Positions 17,931-27,154 of a stretch of DNA of 44,580 bases are shown piece by piece. Both the position numbers and the translations under genes were made by a program. The DNA lies in contig JADGCQ010000017.1 of the NCBI GenBank assembly GCA_015228925.1, positions 1-44,580 of the forward strand, in the 5' to 3' direction. Positions within the stretch are counted from its first letter, which is position 1. Every line of letters starts with the position of its first letter. Source of the stretch: Magnetococcales bacterium. GTDB lineage: Bacteria; Pseudomonadota; Magnetococcia; Magnetococcales; UBA8363. The notes beneath the pieces are model-generated. The model was given only the letters and a program-made list of their open reading frames with translations, was not told the DNA's origin and searched no databases.

Positions 17931-18212
17931 TTAATCAAAGATTTCAAACAAGGATTCCATGGGGCTTTTTTTCCGATAATGCTTATCCTTGTCAGAGGGG
18001 TAGTGTCTGGATGGATGATGACCTTGGCTGTGCTGTCCAGTATTGGGAGCGTATGGGCTGTGTTCCTGATCCCGAATGGGTTGCAAAAGTTTTTCCAGCT
18101 CGCCTCTGTCAAGCCATATTCCGCGACATTGCGGACAGGTATCCAATTCGATTCCCGACCTTTGGACAACCAACATGCCTACGTTGCAGTTGGGACATAA
18201 TAAAAGAGGCAT
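17931..18212 (-). CDS. Zinc-ribbon (zf-TFIIB type) protein
   Basis: The 93-residue protein has one N-terminal zinc ribbon with Cys6, Cys9, Cys26 and Cys29 (CPNC and CPQC). The family motif CRGIWLDRGELEKL follows directly. The remainder is His/Ser/Pro-rich and probably disordered, ending in a short acidic helix (MESLFEIFD). The function of these proteins is unknown. I chose ATG 18212, which has AAGGAG at a good distance; an upstream TTG at 18230 gives a less natural N-terminus. It is the first gene of a pair with the Tim44-like gene and diverges from nhaR. Confidence 0.88.
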   Translation of the reverse strand: MPLLLCPNCNVGMLVVQRSGIELDTCPQCRGIWLDRGELEKLLQPIRDQEHSPYAPNTGQHSQGHHPSRHYPSDKDKHYRKKSPMESLFEIFD

Positions 18213-18354
18213 GATCAATCTCCTTATCAAATCGGAGGGTCTATTAAGTTTAAAAGGTTACCGAACCCACTCAGGGTTACTATACGGCGGTGGAACAATC
18301 AAGTAAATTCGATAATATCTTACATAATGTCAGTATTTTTCGAAAGGACAAAGG

Positions 18355-19242
18355 GTGAACTACAAGCATCTGCACTATTTTTGGACTGTGGCCCGGGTTG
18401 GGAGCATTACTGCGGCGGGTCGGTTGCTCAGGCTCCGTCCACAAACGTTGAGTACGCAACTCCAGGTGTTGGAGGAAGCGTTTGGTCTGTCACTTTTTGA
18501 AAGGGTTGGCCGACGACTGGAATTGACGGAAACGGGGCAGGTGGTTTTTGACTATGCCAACGAGATGTTTTTGCTGGGCAATGAACTGGATGAAATGCTC
18601 AAGGGGATGCCGACACAAAGACCACTTCGGTTTCGCGTAGGGATCGCCGATGTCATTCCCAAACTGATCGCCTATCGTTTTCTCGAGCCGGCCCTGCGGT
18701 GTGAGCGTGAGGTGCATTTGGTATGCAACGAAGATAAAATGGTCAATCTTTTGGCCGATTTGGCCCTGCACAAGTTGGATATGGTCTTGGCGGATAGTCC
18801 CACGATACCGGGCATTTCCGTTCGCACCTACCATTATTCCATGGGATCTGTTGGGGTTACCTTTTTTGGGACGCCGGGACTTCGGGCAAAGCATCCCGGT
18901 CCATTTCCCGCGTTGCTGAGCAATGCGCCAATGCTGATGCCCACGGTGGGAAACTCCATTCGCGGCGATATCGGTCGGTGGTTGAACGATCTGGGAATTA
19001 TTCCAAGAATTGTTGCGGAATTTGAAGATACTGCCCTTCTCAAAGCGTTTGGTCAGGCGGGCGCGGGTTTTTTTTTCATCCCCTCCATCATTGAAGATGA
19101 TGTTGTTTACCAACATCAGGTCGAGGTTGTCGGGCATACCCAAGCGGTGCAGGCAGAATATTTTGCTATTACCACGCAACGTCGTGTCAATCATCCAGCG
19201 ATTCAGGCCATCAAGGAGAGCCGCCAAAGAATAAAAGTCTAA
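18355..19242 (+). CDS. nhaR: LysR-type transcriptional regulator NhaR
   Basis: This 295-residue LysR-family protein has the NhaR-type N-terminus (MNYKHLHYFWTVARVGSIT) and a winged helix-turn-helix up to about residue 60. The effector-binding domain from about residue 90 begins with RFRVGIADVIPKLIAYR. NhaR activates Na+/H+ antiporter genes when sodium is high. GTG 18355 is the start, with AAAGG just upstream. It is divergent from the zinc-ribbon/Tim44-like pair, and nhaD lies beyond those on the minus strand. Control of nhaD is therefore the likely job, and control of the pair between them is possible. Confidence 0.93.
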   Translation: MNYKHLHYFWTVARVGSITAAGRLLRLRPQTLSTQLQVLEEAFGLSLFERVGRRLELTETGQVVFDYANEMFLLGNELDEMLKGMPTQRPLRFRVGIADVIPKLIAYRFLEPALRCEREVHLVCNEDKMVNLLADLALHKLDMVLADSPTIPGISVRTYHYSMGSVGVTFFGTPGLRAKHPGPFPALLSNAPMLMPTVGNSIRGDIGRWLNDLGIIPRIVAEFEDTALLKAFGQAGAGFFFIPSIIEDDVVYQHQVEVVGHTQAVQAEYFAITTQRRVNHPAIQAIKESRQRIKV

Positions 19243-19446
19243 AAGGTTATGGATGAGAGAGACAAAGAAACATTGAAATGACCGAGATACTCCTGCTACA
19301 GTGCTTCTGTCGGAGGGGTTGGTTTTTTAAATTCTTAAAGTCGAAATCGGTATACCCTGAGGCCACCGTTATCCGTCCGTTTGTGGTGGCTTGACCGGGT
19401 GATTTCCGAGCGGTCCCCCTCATTGCCATTAAGCCGAGCTTGAAGA

Positions 19447-21576
19447 ATGTCCGTGTTTGAAACGTTATCCCGATTTTTTGCTAAAAAACAGGAGTCAACA
19501 ACCTCTGTCAAGGTTGATGAAAAAAAACCTGATATTCGGCATCTTTACATCCATGTCTCCTCAGCCGGTTGGCAAAGCATACTGTTCGACGAGCAGGGGA
19601 TTGTTGGCGATGAAGTTAAAGATAATATTATTTATGAAAAGGAAATTGATCGAAAACAGGGAGGGGTATCCACCCCAGGGGCACGTATCGAAGCGGTTCT
19701 TCGGAATGCCATTCAGGCCAATAAAAAACAGATTGATCATGTTAACAAAATATGTCTTGTTCTCGGTGATGTTGGTTTTGAATATTCCGATAGCAAGCCA
19801 GCGGAACTCAGCGCAGCGGCTTCGGGTACCGTTGTTCGCCGTTTTGGCCAGGTCCGACTGAACGGTACCGACGTTTCCTATGGCAAGGGGGTTTTTCCCC
19901 GTTCCAAAGATAATCCCTCGGAATCTAAAAATACAATCTATACGTTTGTTGATGCCAATTTTCTCCGTTCCTTGTTGGCCACATTCGACGTTCATGGTTT
20001 GAAGGTTCTCGATGTGGTTCCCAAAGGCTATCAAGTCATCTCCCGTTCTTTTGAAAATCCTGGGCAGCCTTACGGAGCTTTGGATCTTGGGGGGTTGACG
20101 ACCACATTTTATCTGGCCAATCCCCACTCGGGGAACTTGTTGGTGCGCACCATTCCAGTTGGTTATTTGACCATGGTTTACGCTGTGGCGGAAGGATCTG
20201 GTATTTCTCTGGATGAGGCGGTCGCGTTATTGAAAGATCGTGACCATGTGCAAAAAATAAATCCATACAGTAGTTTGGCTGATGAGTCTGTGGTTCGGGC
20301 CATGTCGGAGTTCAGTCAGGCATTGCATCCAGTGATGAAAAGGTTGCTCGATGAACTCCACCGTTCGCTGGATTATTTTACCCTCCAAAAAGTCTCTGGA
20401 CGACCCGGAACCTTAGAAGCCTTTGGGGAGACAAAACGGGTCAATGGTTTTGTGGAATGGATCCGTCGGCATTGCAATCTACAGGTTGTCCAAGGGCCAT
20501 CCAATCGGGAACTTCTGGAAACCTTGGCATTGAAAACCCAGGTTCCAAAGCCATGCAACCTTCTTTCAGGTTCTGAAACGCCACTGCTCACTGTGGGACG
20601 GACTGAGTATGTTTTTTCTCTCGAACGTGGCTATGTCAGTGCCTTGGATATTCTCAAAGGCAAAGAGGCCGAAGCCAAACTACAAAATCGCAGGGATGGT
20701 GAAAAACGAGGTGCCAAAGGGGGGCGCAGTGGTGTGCGTCAACCCAAAGGTGGTCCCTCACGCCGTGTGAGACCGGGTGCTAAAACAGGGTCTTCCACAA
20801 ACGGTTCCCAAGGATTTTCCAATCATGTCTGGGTGAAAAAGGTCACTGCCTTTTTTCACAATGACGGGAGTGTGAACGCGGGTACCCAGGGTGAAGATGG
20901 TAAATATTTTGCTTTGTTTGCCCTCAGTGCCATGATTCTTGTCTATCGGGGTTGGACCATGATTGATGCCGAGCGGAACCTCTTCAAAAAAAAGACCGAG
21001 GCTTTCTTGAAAGAACGGACCTCATGGGATGAGAAGATTCAAAAGTTCAGTAAAACTGGGGTCAAGGGATGGTCCATGGGAAATTCGGGGGATATGGCGA
21101 AGATTCTTTGGACCGAGAAATTTGTCCTTATCGGTGATCATCTGAATGATCATATCTGGTTGTCAGATCTTTATCTTGAAAAAGGGCATGGTACGAAAAG
21201 AGAAGAGGATCCGGAAAAAAAAGGTGAATCATCTGGAACCTCTTTGATGATTCAAGGCAATGTCCTCCCATCGACGGATGGACATATCCAACGCATCTCT
21301 GAATTCCTCGGGAATATGCTTTTGGACAAAGAAGGGTTCATGAGTGATTTTGATAATATCACTTTCCATGGTGCCGAACTTGTTCCGGCGGACAACATGG
21401 TCCGGTTTAAGCTTAAGGCCTTGTATAATGCCGATAAGCGTATCAAAGCCGCCCAGGATCTGCCGGAACAGGGTCGTGTTGGAAAGGATGCCCCGCAGCC
21501 GGGATTGGCCGATATGAATAAAAATATAAAGAATCGTGAACAAATTCAGGAAAAGGCACTCAGAGGCGGGCGATAG
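19447..21576 (+). CDS. PilM-PilN-like fusion, pilus alignment protein
   Basis: The 709-residue protein appears to join two components of the type IV pilus inner-membrane complex. Residues about 30-405 resemble the actin-like PilM/MshI domain, with a nucleotide-site motif in YGALDLGGLTTTFYLA and a typical ELHRSLDYF helix. A basic Gly/Arg/Lys-rich linker (about 415-455) leads to one transmembrane helix (about 483-500). Beyond it is a PilN-like periplasmic part with a coiled coil, LNDHIWLSDLYLEKG, LMIQGNVLPSTDGHIQRISE and a final FDNITFHGAEL strand. Separate PilM (about 350 aa) and PilN (about 180 aa) are the norm. The next gene follows after five bases. The linker, single start and uninterrupted frame argue for a true fusion. 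Confidence 0.8.
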   Translation: MSVFETLSRFFAKKQESTTSVKVDEKKPDIRHLYIHVSSAGWQSILFDEQGIVGDEVKDNIIYEKEIDRKQGGVSTPGARIEAVLRNAIQANKKQIDHVNKICLVLGDVGFEYSDSKPAELSAAASGTVVRRFGQVRLNGTDVSYGKGVFPRSKDNPSESKNTIYTFVDANFLRSLLATFDVHGLKVLDVVPKGYQVISRSFENPGQPYGALDLGGLTTTFYLANPHSGNLLVRTIPVGYLTMVYAVAEGSGISLDEAVALLKDRDHVQKINPYSSLADESVVRAMSEFSQALHPVMKRLLDELHRSLDYFTLQKVSGRPGTLEAFGETKRVNGFVEWIRRHCNLQVVQGPSNRELLETLALKTQVPKPCNLLSGSETPLLTVGRTEYVFSLERGYVSALDILKGKEAEAKLQNRRDGEKRGAKGGRSGVRQPKGGPSRRVRPGAKTGSSTNGSQGFSNHVWVKKVTAFFHNDGSVNAGTQGEDGKYFALFALSAMILVYRGWTMIDAERNLFKKKTEAFLKERTSWDEKIQKFSKTGVKGWSMGNSGDMAKILWTEKFVLIGDHLNDHIWLSDLYLEKGHGTKREEDPEKKGESSGTSLMIQGNVLPSTDGHIQRISEFLGNMLLDKEGFMSDFDNITFHGAELVPADNMVRFKLKALYNADKRIKAAQDLPEQGRVGKDAPQPGLADMNKNIKNREQIQEKALRGGR

Positions 21577-21581
21577 CACCT

Positions 21582-22388
21582 ATGGAAGTTTTTTTGCGTC
21601 GATATCAAAACTTTTTAATTTCAACATTATTCATGTTGTCCGGGTTGTTTGCTGTGGGGTATTCTGAATTTTATTCACCCTATACGATCTATGCCACCGA
21701 TGCCGCAAAGAAAACTTCACAATTAAAAAAAGAGATAGAGAATATCGGAGAGAAGGATAAGCAGAAAGTTACCGAAAATCAACAGGCCGAGAAGGGAATT
21801 CATTTTTTACCCGATTTTTTAGGCCGTATCAACGATATCGCCCATCGGCAACAGGTCATTATCAACCGTCTTTCTCCTGAGAAGGAGGAGAGCCTTAAAT
21901 TTAAGTTGGAAATGACCTCTGAGTATCGGACATTCATTAAATTTATCGCCCAGTTGGAATCTTTGAATGTTATCATCGATGATATTCAACTCCACCCCTA
22001 CGATGCGCGTAAGGTGACCCCCGTTCATGCCATCTCTTTCACCATCATTCCCCGGAATGATGCCGAACCGCTGTCGGCAGAGCGGCAAAAAAAATTGCAA
22101 GAACTGGTTGCCAAACCGGGTCAGCGTAACCCTTTTCAACGATTGGCTCCCGGTATTGTCGATCACTTGGTCGATTTAACCTGGGTTGTCAAACTGGGTG
22201 GTATTGGCGTCGCACTGGACGGCAAGCGTTATGCCACGATCGATAATTCAAGCTATCGGGTCGGGGATACCCTGGAAGGGCGTGTTATCACGGAAATTAC
22301 CGAATCCAAGGTGTTCATGGAAAAAATTGATGATGATGGCGTTACCCGTTTCGTCCTATCCAGTCGAGAAAAGAAAAAGGGTGAATGA
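21582..22388 (+). CDS. PilO-PilP-like fusion, pilus alignment protein
   Basis: The 268-residue protein has one N-terminal membrane helix (about residues 11-30). A periplasmic coiled coil and a PilO/MshJ-like ferredoxin-fold region cover about 70-155 (NRLSPEKEESLKFKLEM, FIKFIAQLESLNVIIDDIQLHP). The C-terminal 85 residues look like the PilP/GspC homology domain: LVDLTWVVKLGGIGVALDGKRYATIDN, then YRVGDTLEGRVITEITESKVFME. In the family, PilP is a lipoprotein that joins the PilMNO complex to the secretin. Here that domain is attached directly to PilO. It ends 13 bases from the convergent platform gene. Confidence 0.78.
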   Translation: MEVFLRRYQNFLISTLFMLSGLFAVGYSEFYSPYTIYATDAAKKTSQLKKEIENIGEKDKQKVTENQQAEKGIHFLPDFLGRINDIAHRQQVIINRLSPEKEESLKFKLEMTSEYRTFIKFIAQLESLNVIIDDIQLHPYDARKVTPVHAISFTIIPRNDAEPLSAERQKKLQELVAKPGQRNPFQRLAPGIVDHLVDLTWVVKLGGIGVALDGKRYATIDNSSYRVGDTLEGRVITEITESKVFMEKIDDDGVTRFVLSSREKKKGE

Positions 22389-22401
22389 TGGGGGATCGTT
22401 G

Positions 22402-23442
22402 TTATTTGACGACGTTGCCCATGTCGAATACCGGCAGGAAGGAGGCCACCATCATCCCAGCGATGGCTATGCCGATGACAACCGTTAAAATGGGGTTGAT
22501 CAATCCTGTGATGATTTGCACTTGGTTGTCCAGAATTCTTTCAAAATAATCGGCAGCACTGATTAACAACTCATCTAATGCCCCTGTCTCTTCCCCCGTA
22601 GCAACCATTTGTAAAACAATTCCGTGGAATATTTCATATTCTTCAAAGCTTTGTGTAATGCTAATCCCGGTGGCAACGTCATTGGTAATTTGGTACAGTA
22701 CTTCCTCAATGTATCGGTTTCCCGTGACCGAGGCGGCCAATTCCAAGGCGTCCAATAAGCGCACCTCATTATGCAGTTGGACCGCAAACGTCCTTAAAAA
22801 ACGGGCCATGGCGGTCAGACGCCACAACCGACCTAAAAGGGGTATTTTAAGCTTGAATTCATCCCAGATGAGGCGACCATATTGATTGGTTATCCACCAG
22901 ATCCATGCGGCCATCGCGATGCCCATTACTGTCAGAATGACAAACCAGTTATCACGCCAAAAATTGCCGATTGCCAACAAAATCTGTGTGGGAATGGGGA
23001 GTTCTTTTTTGAATGATTTAAACAAGTTGTCAAATCGTGGCAGGATGAAAAACACCATTAGATTGAAGACCGTGAAAAAGGCGGCCAACATGAAGATGGG
23101 ATAGGCGACGGCACTGCGTACTTTGTTGCCAATGGCGTCTGCTTTTGTCAGATACTCGGATATTTGGGTGAGGGCCTCTGGCAAGCGGCCAGAATTCATG
23201 CCGGCGCGGGTGACATTGACAAAAATTTCATCAAAGAGTTGTGGTGAATAGTCCTCCAATGAGTCGCTGAAGTCCACACCGTGGCGCACATTTTCGGCAA
23301 CGTCATAAATGGCGGCACTCAACTCCTTGCCAGGGGTATCGTGGGCAAGATTGTCCAGTATGCTTACCAGGGGCATCTGGCTGCGGAGCATGGAGGCAAA
23401 TTGACTGGTAAAAATAAGAATTTCCGATTTTTTGACCGCCAT
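22402..23442 (-). CDS. Type II/IV secretion platform protein (GspF/PilC/MshG family)
   Basis: This integral inner-membrane protein sits under the growing pilus and couples it to the assembly ATPase. The 346 residues hold two GspF domains (about 5-115 and 205-330), with three membrane segments near 115-140, 160-185 and 310-340. Family motifs include FTSQFASMLRSQMPLVSIL, VRSAVAYPIFMLAAFFTV, ARFLRTFAVQLHNEVRLLDALELAA and ATGEETGALDE. Normal members have about 400 residues; this one lacks the first 50-60 cytoplasmic residues. ATG 23442 follows AAGGAAA, and I see no coding extension upstream, so the short form seems real. It is nine bases downstream of the ATPase gene. Confidence 0.94.
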   Translation of the reverse strand: MAVKKSEILIFTSQFASMLRSQMPLVSILDNLAHDTPGKELSAAIYDVAENVRHGVDFSDSLEDYSPQLFDEIFVNVTRAGMNSGRLPEALTQISEYLTKADAIGNKVRSAVAYPIFMLAAFFTVFNLMVFFILPRFDNLFKSFKKELPIPTQILLAIGNFWRDNWFVILTVMGIAMAAWIWWITNQYGRLIWDEFKLKIPLLGRLWRLTAMARFLRTFAVQLHNEVRLLDALELAASVTGNRYIEEVLYQITNDVATGISITQSFEEYEIFHGIVLQMVATGEETGALDELLISAADYFERILDNQVQIITGLINPILTVVIGIAIAGMMVASFLPVFDMGNVVK

Positions 23443-23451
23443 GTAATTTCC

Positions 23452-25542
23452 TTAGACCTCCTCACCCAGGAGGCGAATGACCTCTCTCAGGGTAGTTTTT
23501 TGTTCTTTTACCAGGTGCATCCCGTGTTCGATCAAGGTTTTCATCCCGGCATCGCGTGCTATTTGTTTTAACTTGGTGCCGCTGATATGGCCCGAAATGA
23601 TCAGATCCCGGGCTTCATTGGTCATTTCAAACATTTCGAAAACCGGCTGACGCCCGCTGTAGCCTGTATTGAGACAGCGTTCACAACCTGCGCCCAAATA
23701 ATAATCATCGTCTGGGTCGATGGTGATATCACGAGCCGCCAAGCGTTCGGCGGTGATGCCATCTTGGAAAAGAAGTTCCAGCATCCGCTCACCACCGACG
23801 GAAATGCGGCAGTTGGGGCAGATGGTACGGATCAAACGTTGGGCGATGGCCAAGGAGAGGGCGGTGGCGATCAGATAGGGTTTGACCTTCATATCCATCA
23901 ATCGGGTGACCACCCCCACGGCATCGTTGGTATGAATGGTGGAGAACACCACATGCCCGGTCAGAGCCGCTTGCACCGCCATGGCGGCGGTTTCATCATC
24001 ACGGATTTCGCCGACCATGATGACATCGGGATCTTGACGCAAAATAGACCGGAGACCTTTGGCAAAGGTCAGGTCGATCTTTTGATTGACCTGCATTTGG
24101 TGGACTCCGGGGAGGCGGTATTCTACGGGATCTTCCACCGTCAGGACATTTTTGATGGCTTTATCGATGCTCCCCAGACAGGAATAGAGGGTGGTTGTTT
24201 TGCCAGAGCCGGTGGGACCGCTGATCATGATCAAACCATGGGGGGCTTCAATCTTGGTCTTGAGGAGTTTGAGATCCCGATCCAAAAATCCCATGGTATC
24301 GATGATGGGGCTTAACAGATTTTTATCCAACAAGCGGAGTACAAATTTTTCGCCATGTTCGGTGGGATAGGATGAAACACGGACATCGATGGGGTTGCGC
24401 AGGATGACGGTACTGAAGCGACCATCCTGAGGGTGGCGTTTTTCTGCCACGTTCATATCGCATAAAATCTTCAACCGGCTGACAATCTCCGAATGCAACT
24501 GCATGGGCAATGTGATTTCTGTGTGGAGTATGCCATCCACGCGGTTGCGGACCATCATCAACTTTTCGCCCGCCTCGATGTGAATGTCGGATGCCCGCTG
24601 TTTATAGGCACTGAAAAGAAAATAATTGACCATCATGGGGACATCGACTTTATCGCTTTGTTCCCGGATGTTCCGTTCTTCTTCTGCTGAAAAGTCGGTA
24701 CTGAGTCCTACTTTTTGGGATTCATCATCGCCATGAATCTCTTTTCGTCGCAGGATTACCTTTTTGAGCAGTTCGGGTGTTGTCATGACCACATCTGCTG
24801 GAAAACCGCTGCAACGCTCAAACCAGTCAAGATTTTCCAGGTTGAAAGGGTCATAAGTGGCGTAGCGTGAACGATTTTCCTGGAGCGGCTCTAGTGCAAC
24901 CATACCAAGTTCCAAGGCTTTGTCGTAAGAGAGCCAACTGGTTGCTTTGATATCGTTCATCAGATTATTTTCATCGAGTATAAATTTAATCTTTAATTTT
25001 TCTTCAATGAGTTTAAGTATAGAAGCTACTTTTTCGGTGGTTTGACGGAGCATCAGGATCGTAAAAAAGGTTCGTCCGGTCTCTTGGGCTTCGTCAAGAG
25101 TTAACGCGATACTGCGCCGCTCCAGGAGTCCGGCATCGATCATGGCTTGGGGAATATCCGCATTCAGACAGATCTCGACCCAGTTGCGTCCAAGGCCGCG
25201 CCGTTCCTTCCAATAGTCTTCATCAAGTTGTTTTTTTGACTTATTTTTGCGGGTGATGGTGGATAAATCGGGGGCGTCGCCCAGATAAGGGTTTGAGGGG
25301 GTTTCATCGTCTTCGGTAGAAAAAGCACTATCCGACCCCAGCATGGTCGCGTCATACAGATCAAAGACGGTTTTTACAGGTTCCGCTGGTGCGGATTGAT
25401 TCGGTGGTGGCGGCTTCATGGTGACGATATCGGCAGAGTCTTCAACTTCTCGGATCTCTGTGATTTCTTCATCAGGGTCGTCTGCATCCAGGAGGATGTG
25501 TTGGGAGGTGGTGGTATTCACGTTTGGCTTATCCAAAATCAA
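23452..25542 (-). CDS. Pilus/secretion assembly ATPase (GspE/PilB/MshE family)
   Basis: This cytoplasmic hexameric ATPase powers pilin polymerisation. The 696 residues start with about 100 acidic, low-complexity residues. A MshEN-type N-terminal domain covers about 115-290, then comes the RecA-like motor with Walker A GPTGSGKTTTLYS (about 440) and the Asp and His boxes. Walker B is VIMVGEIRDDETA. A tetracysteine zinc site follows (CPNC near 574 and CERC near 617). The start is uncertain: the frame opens with TTG 25542 and has no clear ribosome-binding site. It lies 24 bases after the kinase gene and is followed by the platform gene, the standard motor-platform pair. Confidence 0.95.
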   Translation of the reverse strand: MILDKPNVNTTTSQHILLDADDPDEEITEIREVEDSADIVTMKPPPPNQSAPAEPVKTVFDLYDATMLGSDSAFSTEDDETPSNPYLGDAPDLSTITRKNKSKKQLDEDYWKERRGLGRNWVEICLNADIPQAMIDAGLLERRSIALTLDEAQETGRTFFTILMLRQTTEKVASILKLIEEKLKIKFILDENNLMNDIKATSWLSYDKALELGMVALEPLQENRSRYATYDPFNLENLDWFERCSGFPADVVMTTPELLKKVILRRKEIHGDDESQKVGLSTDFSAEEERNIREQSDKVDVPMMVNYFLFSAYKQRASDIHIEAGEKLMMVRNRVDGILHTEITLPMQLHSEIVSRLKILCDMNVAEKRHPQDGRFSTVILRNPIDVRVSSYPTEHGEKFVLRLLDKNLLSPIIDTMGFLDRDLKLLKTKIEAPHGLIMISGPTGSGKTTTLYSCLGSIDKAIKNVLTVEDPVEYRLPGVHQMQVNQKIDLTFAKGLRSILRQDPDVIMVGEIRDDETAAMAVQAALTGHVVFSTIHTNDAVGVVTRLMDMKVKPYLIATALSLAIAQRLIRTICPNCRISVGGERMLELLFQDGITAERLAARDITIDPDDDYYLGAGCERCLNTGYSGRQPVFEMFEMTNEARDLIISGHISGTKLKQIARDAGMKTLIEHGMHLVKEQKTTLREVIRLLGEEV

Positions 25543-25566
25543 GGGGGTTGCCCATGACCCGAAGGT

Positions 25567-27117
25567 TTAAGTGGGTGTTTCTTCTGTAAAGACCAGACGA
25601 AAGCCGATGGACCGACTTCGTTTGTCTGGAGGCGCGTGGTGCCGAGATGCGCATTGTCCCTGGGAAATGGCACTGTCAAAGGCACCACCGCGAATGATTT
25701 TATCCCCCGTACTGGCTTTGTAGAGAGGATCCTGGTCTCCCAGGTCCGTGCCAATATGGGGTTTGCCATTCCAGGTGTCTCGACACCATTCCCAGACATT
25801 ACCGCTCATGTCATTGATTCCGTATGGATTTTCTCCGGCGGGATGGGCATCCACGGGGGTGGTGACTTCGCTTTCGTTGTACAGGTTGGCCCGTCCTGGT
25901 GAAAATGGTTCATCTCCCCATGGAAAGAGAGGCTGTTTCCTCCCCGCTTTGGCGGCATATTCCCACTGGGCTTCGGTAGGGAGGTTGCCACCAGCCCACT
26001 GGGCATAGGCCAGGGCATCGGCATGGGTGACAAATACAACCGGGTGGTCGGGTTTTCCATGGATCGGATGGTTCAGATAAGGCGGCTCTGAATAACCAGT
26101 GGCCTGTATGAAGGCCTTGTACTCGCGCACGCGCACGGGATAGATAGCCATCCGAAATCCAGACATGTGTACTTTCATGGTGATACCGCCACCTTTGTTG
26201 GATCCCATCGTGAAGGTGCCACCGGGAATCGATACGACTTCCTGTTTTTGGGATTGATCTTTTCCGTGGTCTGCAAAACGGGGGTCGCTCAGGGAGATGC
26301 AATCCAAAACTTTGGTTAGTTCTTCAGCACTGCCGATCCTCTCCTGGGGGTGGTAGGAGAGCAGTTTAATGATCACCTGATCCAGGGCGGAGGGGACGGC
26401 GGCGCAAAAGGAGGAGGGATAGGGGATGGATGCCGGGTCGATTTTTGGCGGTGTTTTACCGGCGTAAGTTTTTTTTAACGAATCTGTCGGCTTGACACCA
26501 TGGGAAAACAGTTCATAGGCGATGACACCCAGGGTGAACAGATCTGACCGTCCATCCACCTTGTCAGGGGTCTCCCGCTGTTCTGGTGACATGTAGCTTG
26601 GTGTTCCGATAACATATTTCTGATTCTTTGCTTCATGCTCAAACATGGCGGTACCAAAATCGATGATGACCGTGCGCGATGGGTCACCATCAAGCAGGAA
26701 GACGTTATCGGGTTTCAGATCACGATGGACAAGTTTTTTTTCTTGAATCTTGGTTAGGGCCGCGCTCAATTTTTTAAAGATGGTCAGACGATCCTGGGCC
26801 GTTTCCAGGAGTCGATGACGGTTTTGTTTTTGCCATTTTTTCAGCTCGATCCCTTGGATTAAATCCATGACGGTCCCCACACCTCGGGGACCCTCATACA
26901 CGTCATGGATGGGACAGATATTTTCGTGTCGCAGATCGCGGGAGATGACAACCTCCCGGTGCAATGCGGCCACCGATGCCGGGTCGGCACAGCGTTCTTT
27001 TTTGAGGAGTTTGACGGCTACATCGCGTTTGAGTATGGTGTCAAACACGCTGTAGACCTCTCCAAACCCCCCTTTGCCAATTTCCTTCCAGTTGGTGTAG
27101 CGTTCTTCGCCCGGCAT
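25567..27117 (-). CDS. Ser/Thr protein kinase fused to a SUMF1/FGE-like domain
   Basis: The 516-residue protein starts with a complete Hanks-type kinase domain (about 8-270): glycine-rich loop GKGGFGEVYSVFD, Lys36, the catalytic HRDLKPDN (131-138), DFG (153-155) and GTPSYMSPEQR. All catalytic residues are present. A formylglycine-generating-enzyme-like domain (about 293-512) follows, with VSIPGGTFTMGS, LPTEAQWEYAAKAGR, NPYGINDMSGNVWEWC and a final SRSIGFRLVF. I see no active-site cysteine pair of true FGE enzymes near GQCASRHH, so it may bind a ligand rather than oxidise cysteine. No transmembrane helix is seen. It is embedded among pilus genes between a prepilin and the assembly ATPase, so control of the machine is a reasonable guess. 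Confidence 0.93.
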   Translation of the reverse strand: MPGEERYTNWKEIGKGGFGEVYSVFDTILKRDVAVKLLKKERCADPASVAALHREVVISRDLRHENICPIHDVYEGPRGVGTVMDLIQGIELKKWQKQNRHRLLETAQDRLTIFKKLSAALTKIQEKKLVHRDLKPDNVFLLDGDPSRTVIIDFGTAMFEHEAKNQKYVIGTPSYMSPEQRETPDKVDGRSDLFTLGVIAYELFSHGVKPTDSLKKTYAGKTPPKIDPASIPYPSSFCAAVPSALDQVIIKLLSYHPQERIGSAEELTKVLDCISLSDPRFADHGKDQSQKQEVVSIPGGTFTMGSNKGGGITMKVHMSGFRMAIYPVRVREYKAFIQATGYSEPPYLNHPIHGKPDHPVVFVTHADALAYAQWAGGNLPTEAQWEYAAKAGRKQPLFPWGDEPFSPGRANLYNESEVTTPVDAHPAGENPYGINDMSGNVWEWCRDTWNGKPHIGTDLGDQDPLYKASTGDKIIRGGAFDSAISQGQCASRHHAPPDKRSRSIGFRLVFTEETPT

Positions 27118-27154
27118 TGGTTATCGCCTTATCCAGTTGTGTGGTTCAGGAATA

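Noticed and set aside
25567-26300. True formylglycine-generating enzyme activity of the kinase's C-terminal domain
   Set aside because: The active-site cysteine pair is not seen at the expected place near the C-terminus, and no sulfatase gene is nearby.
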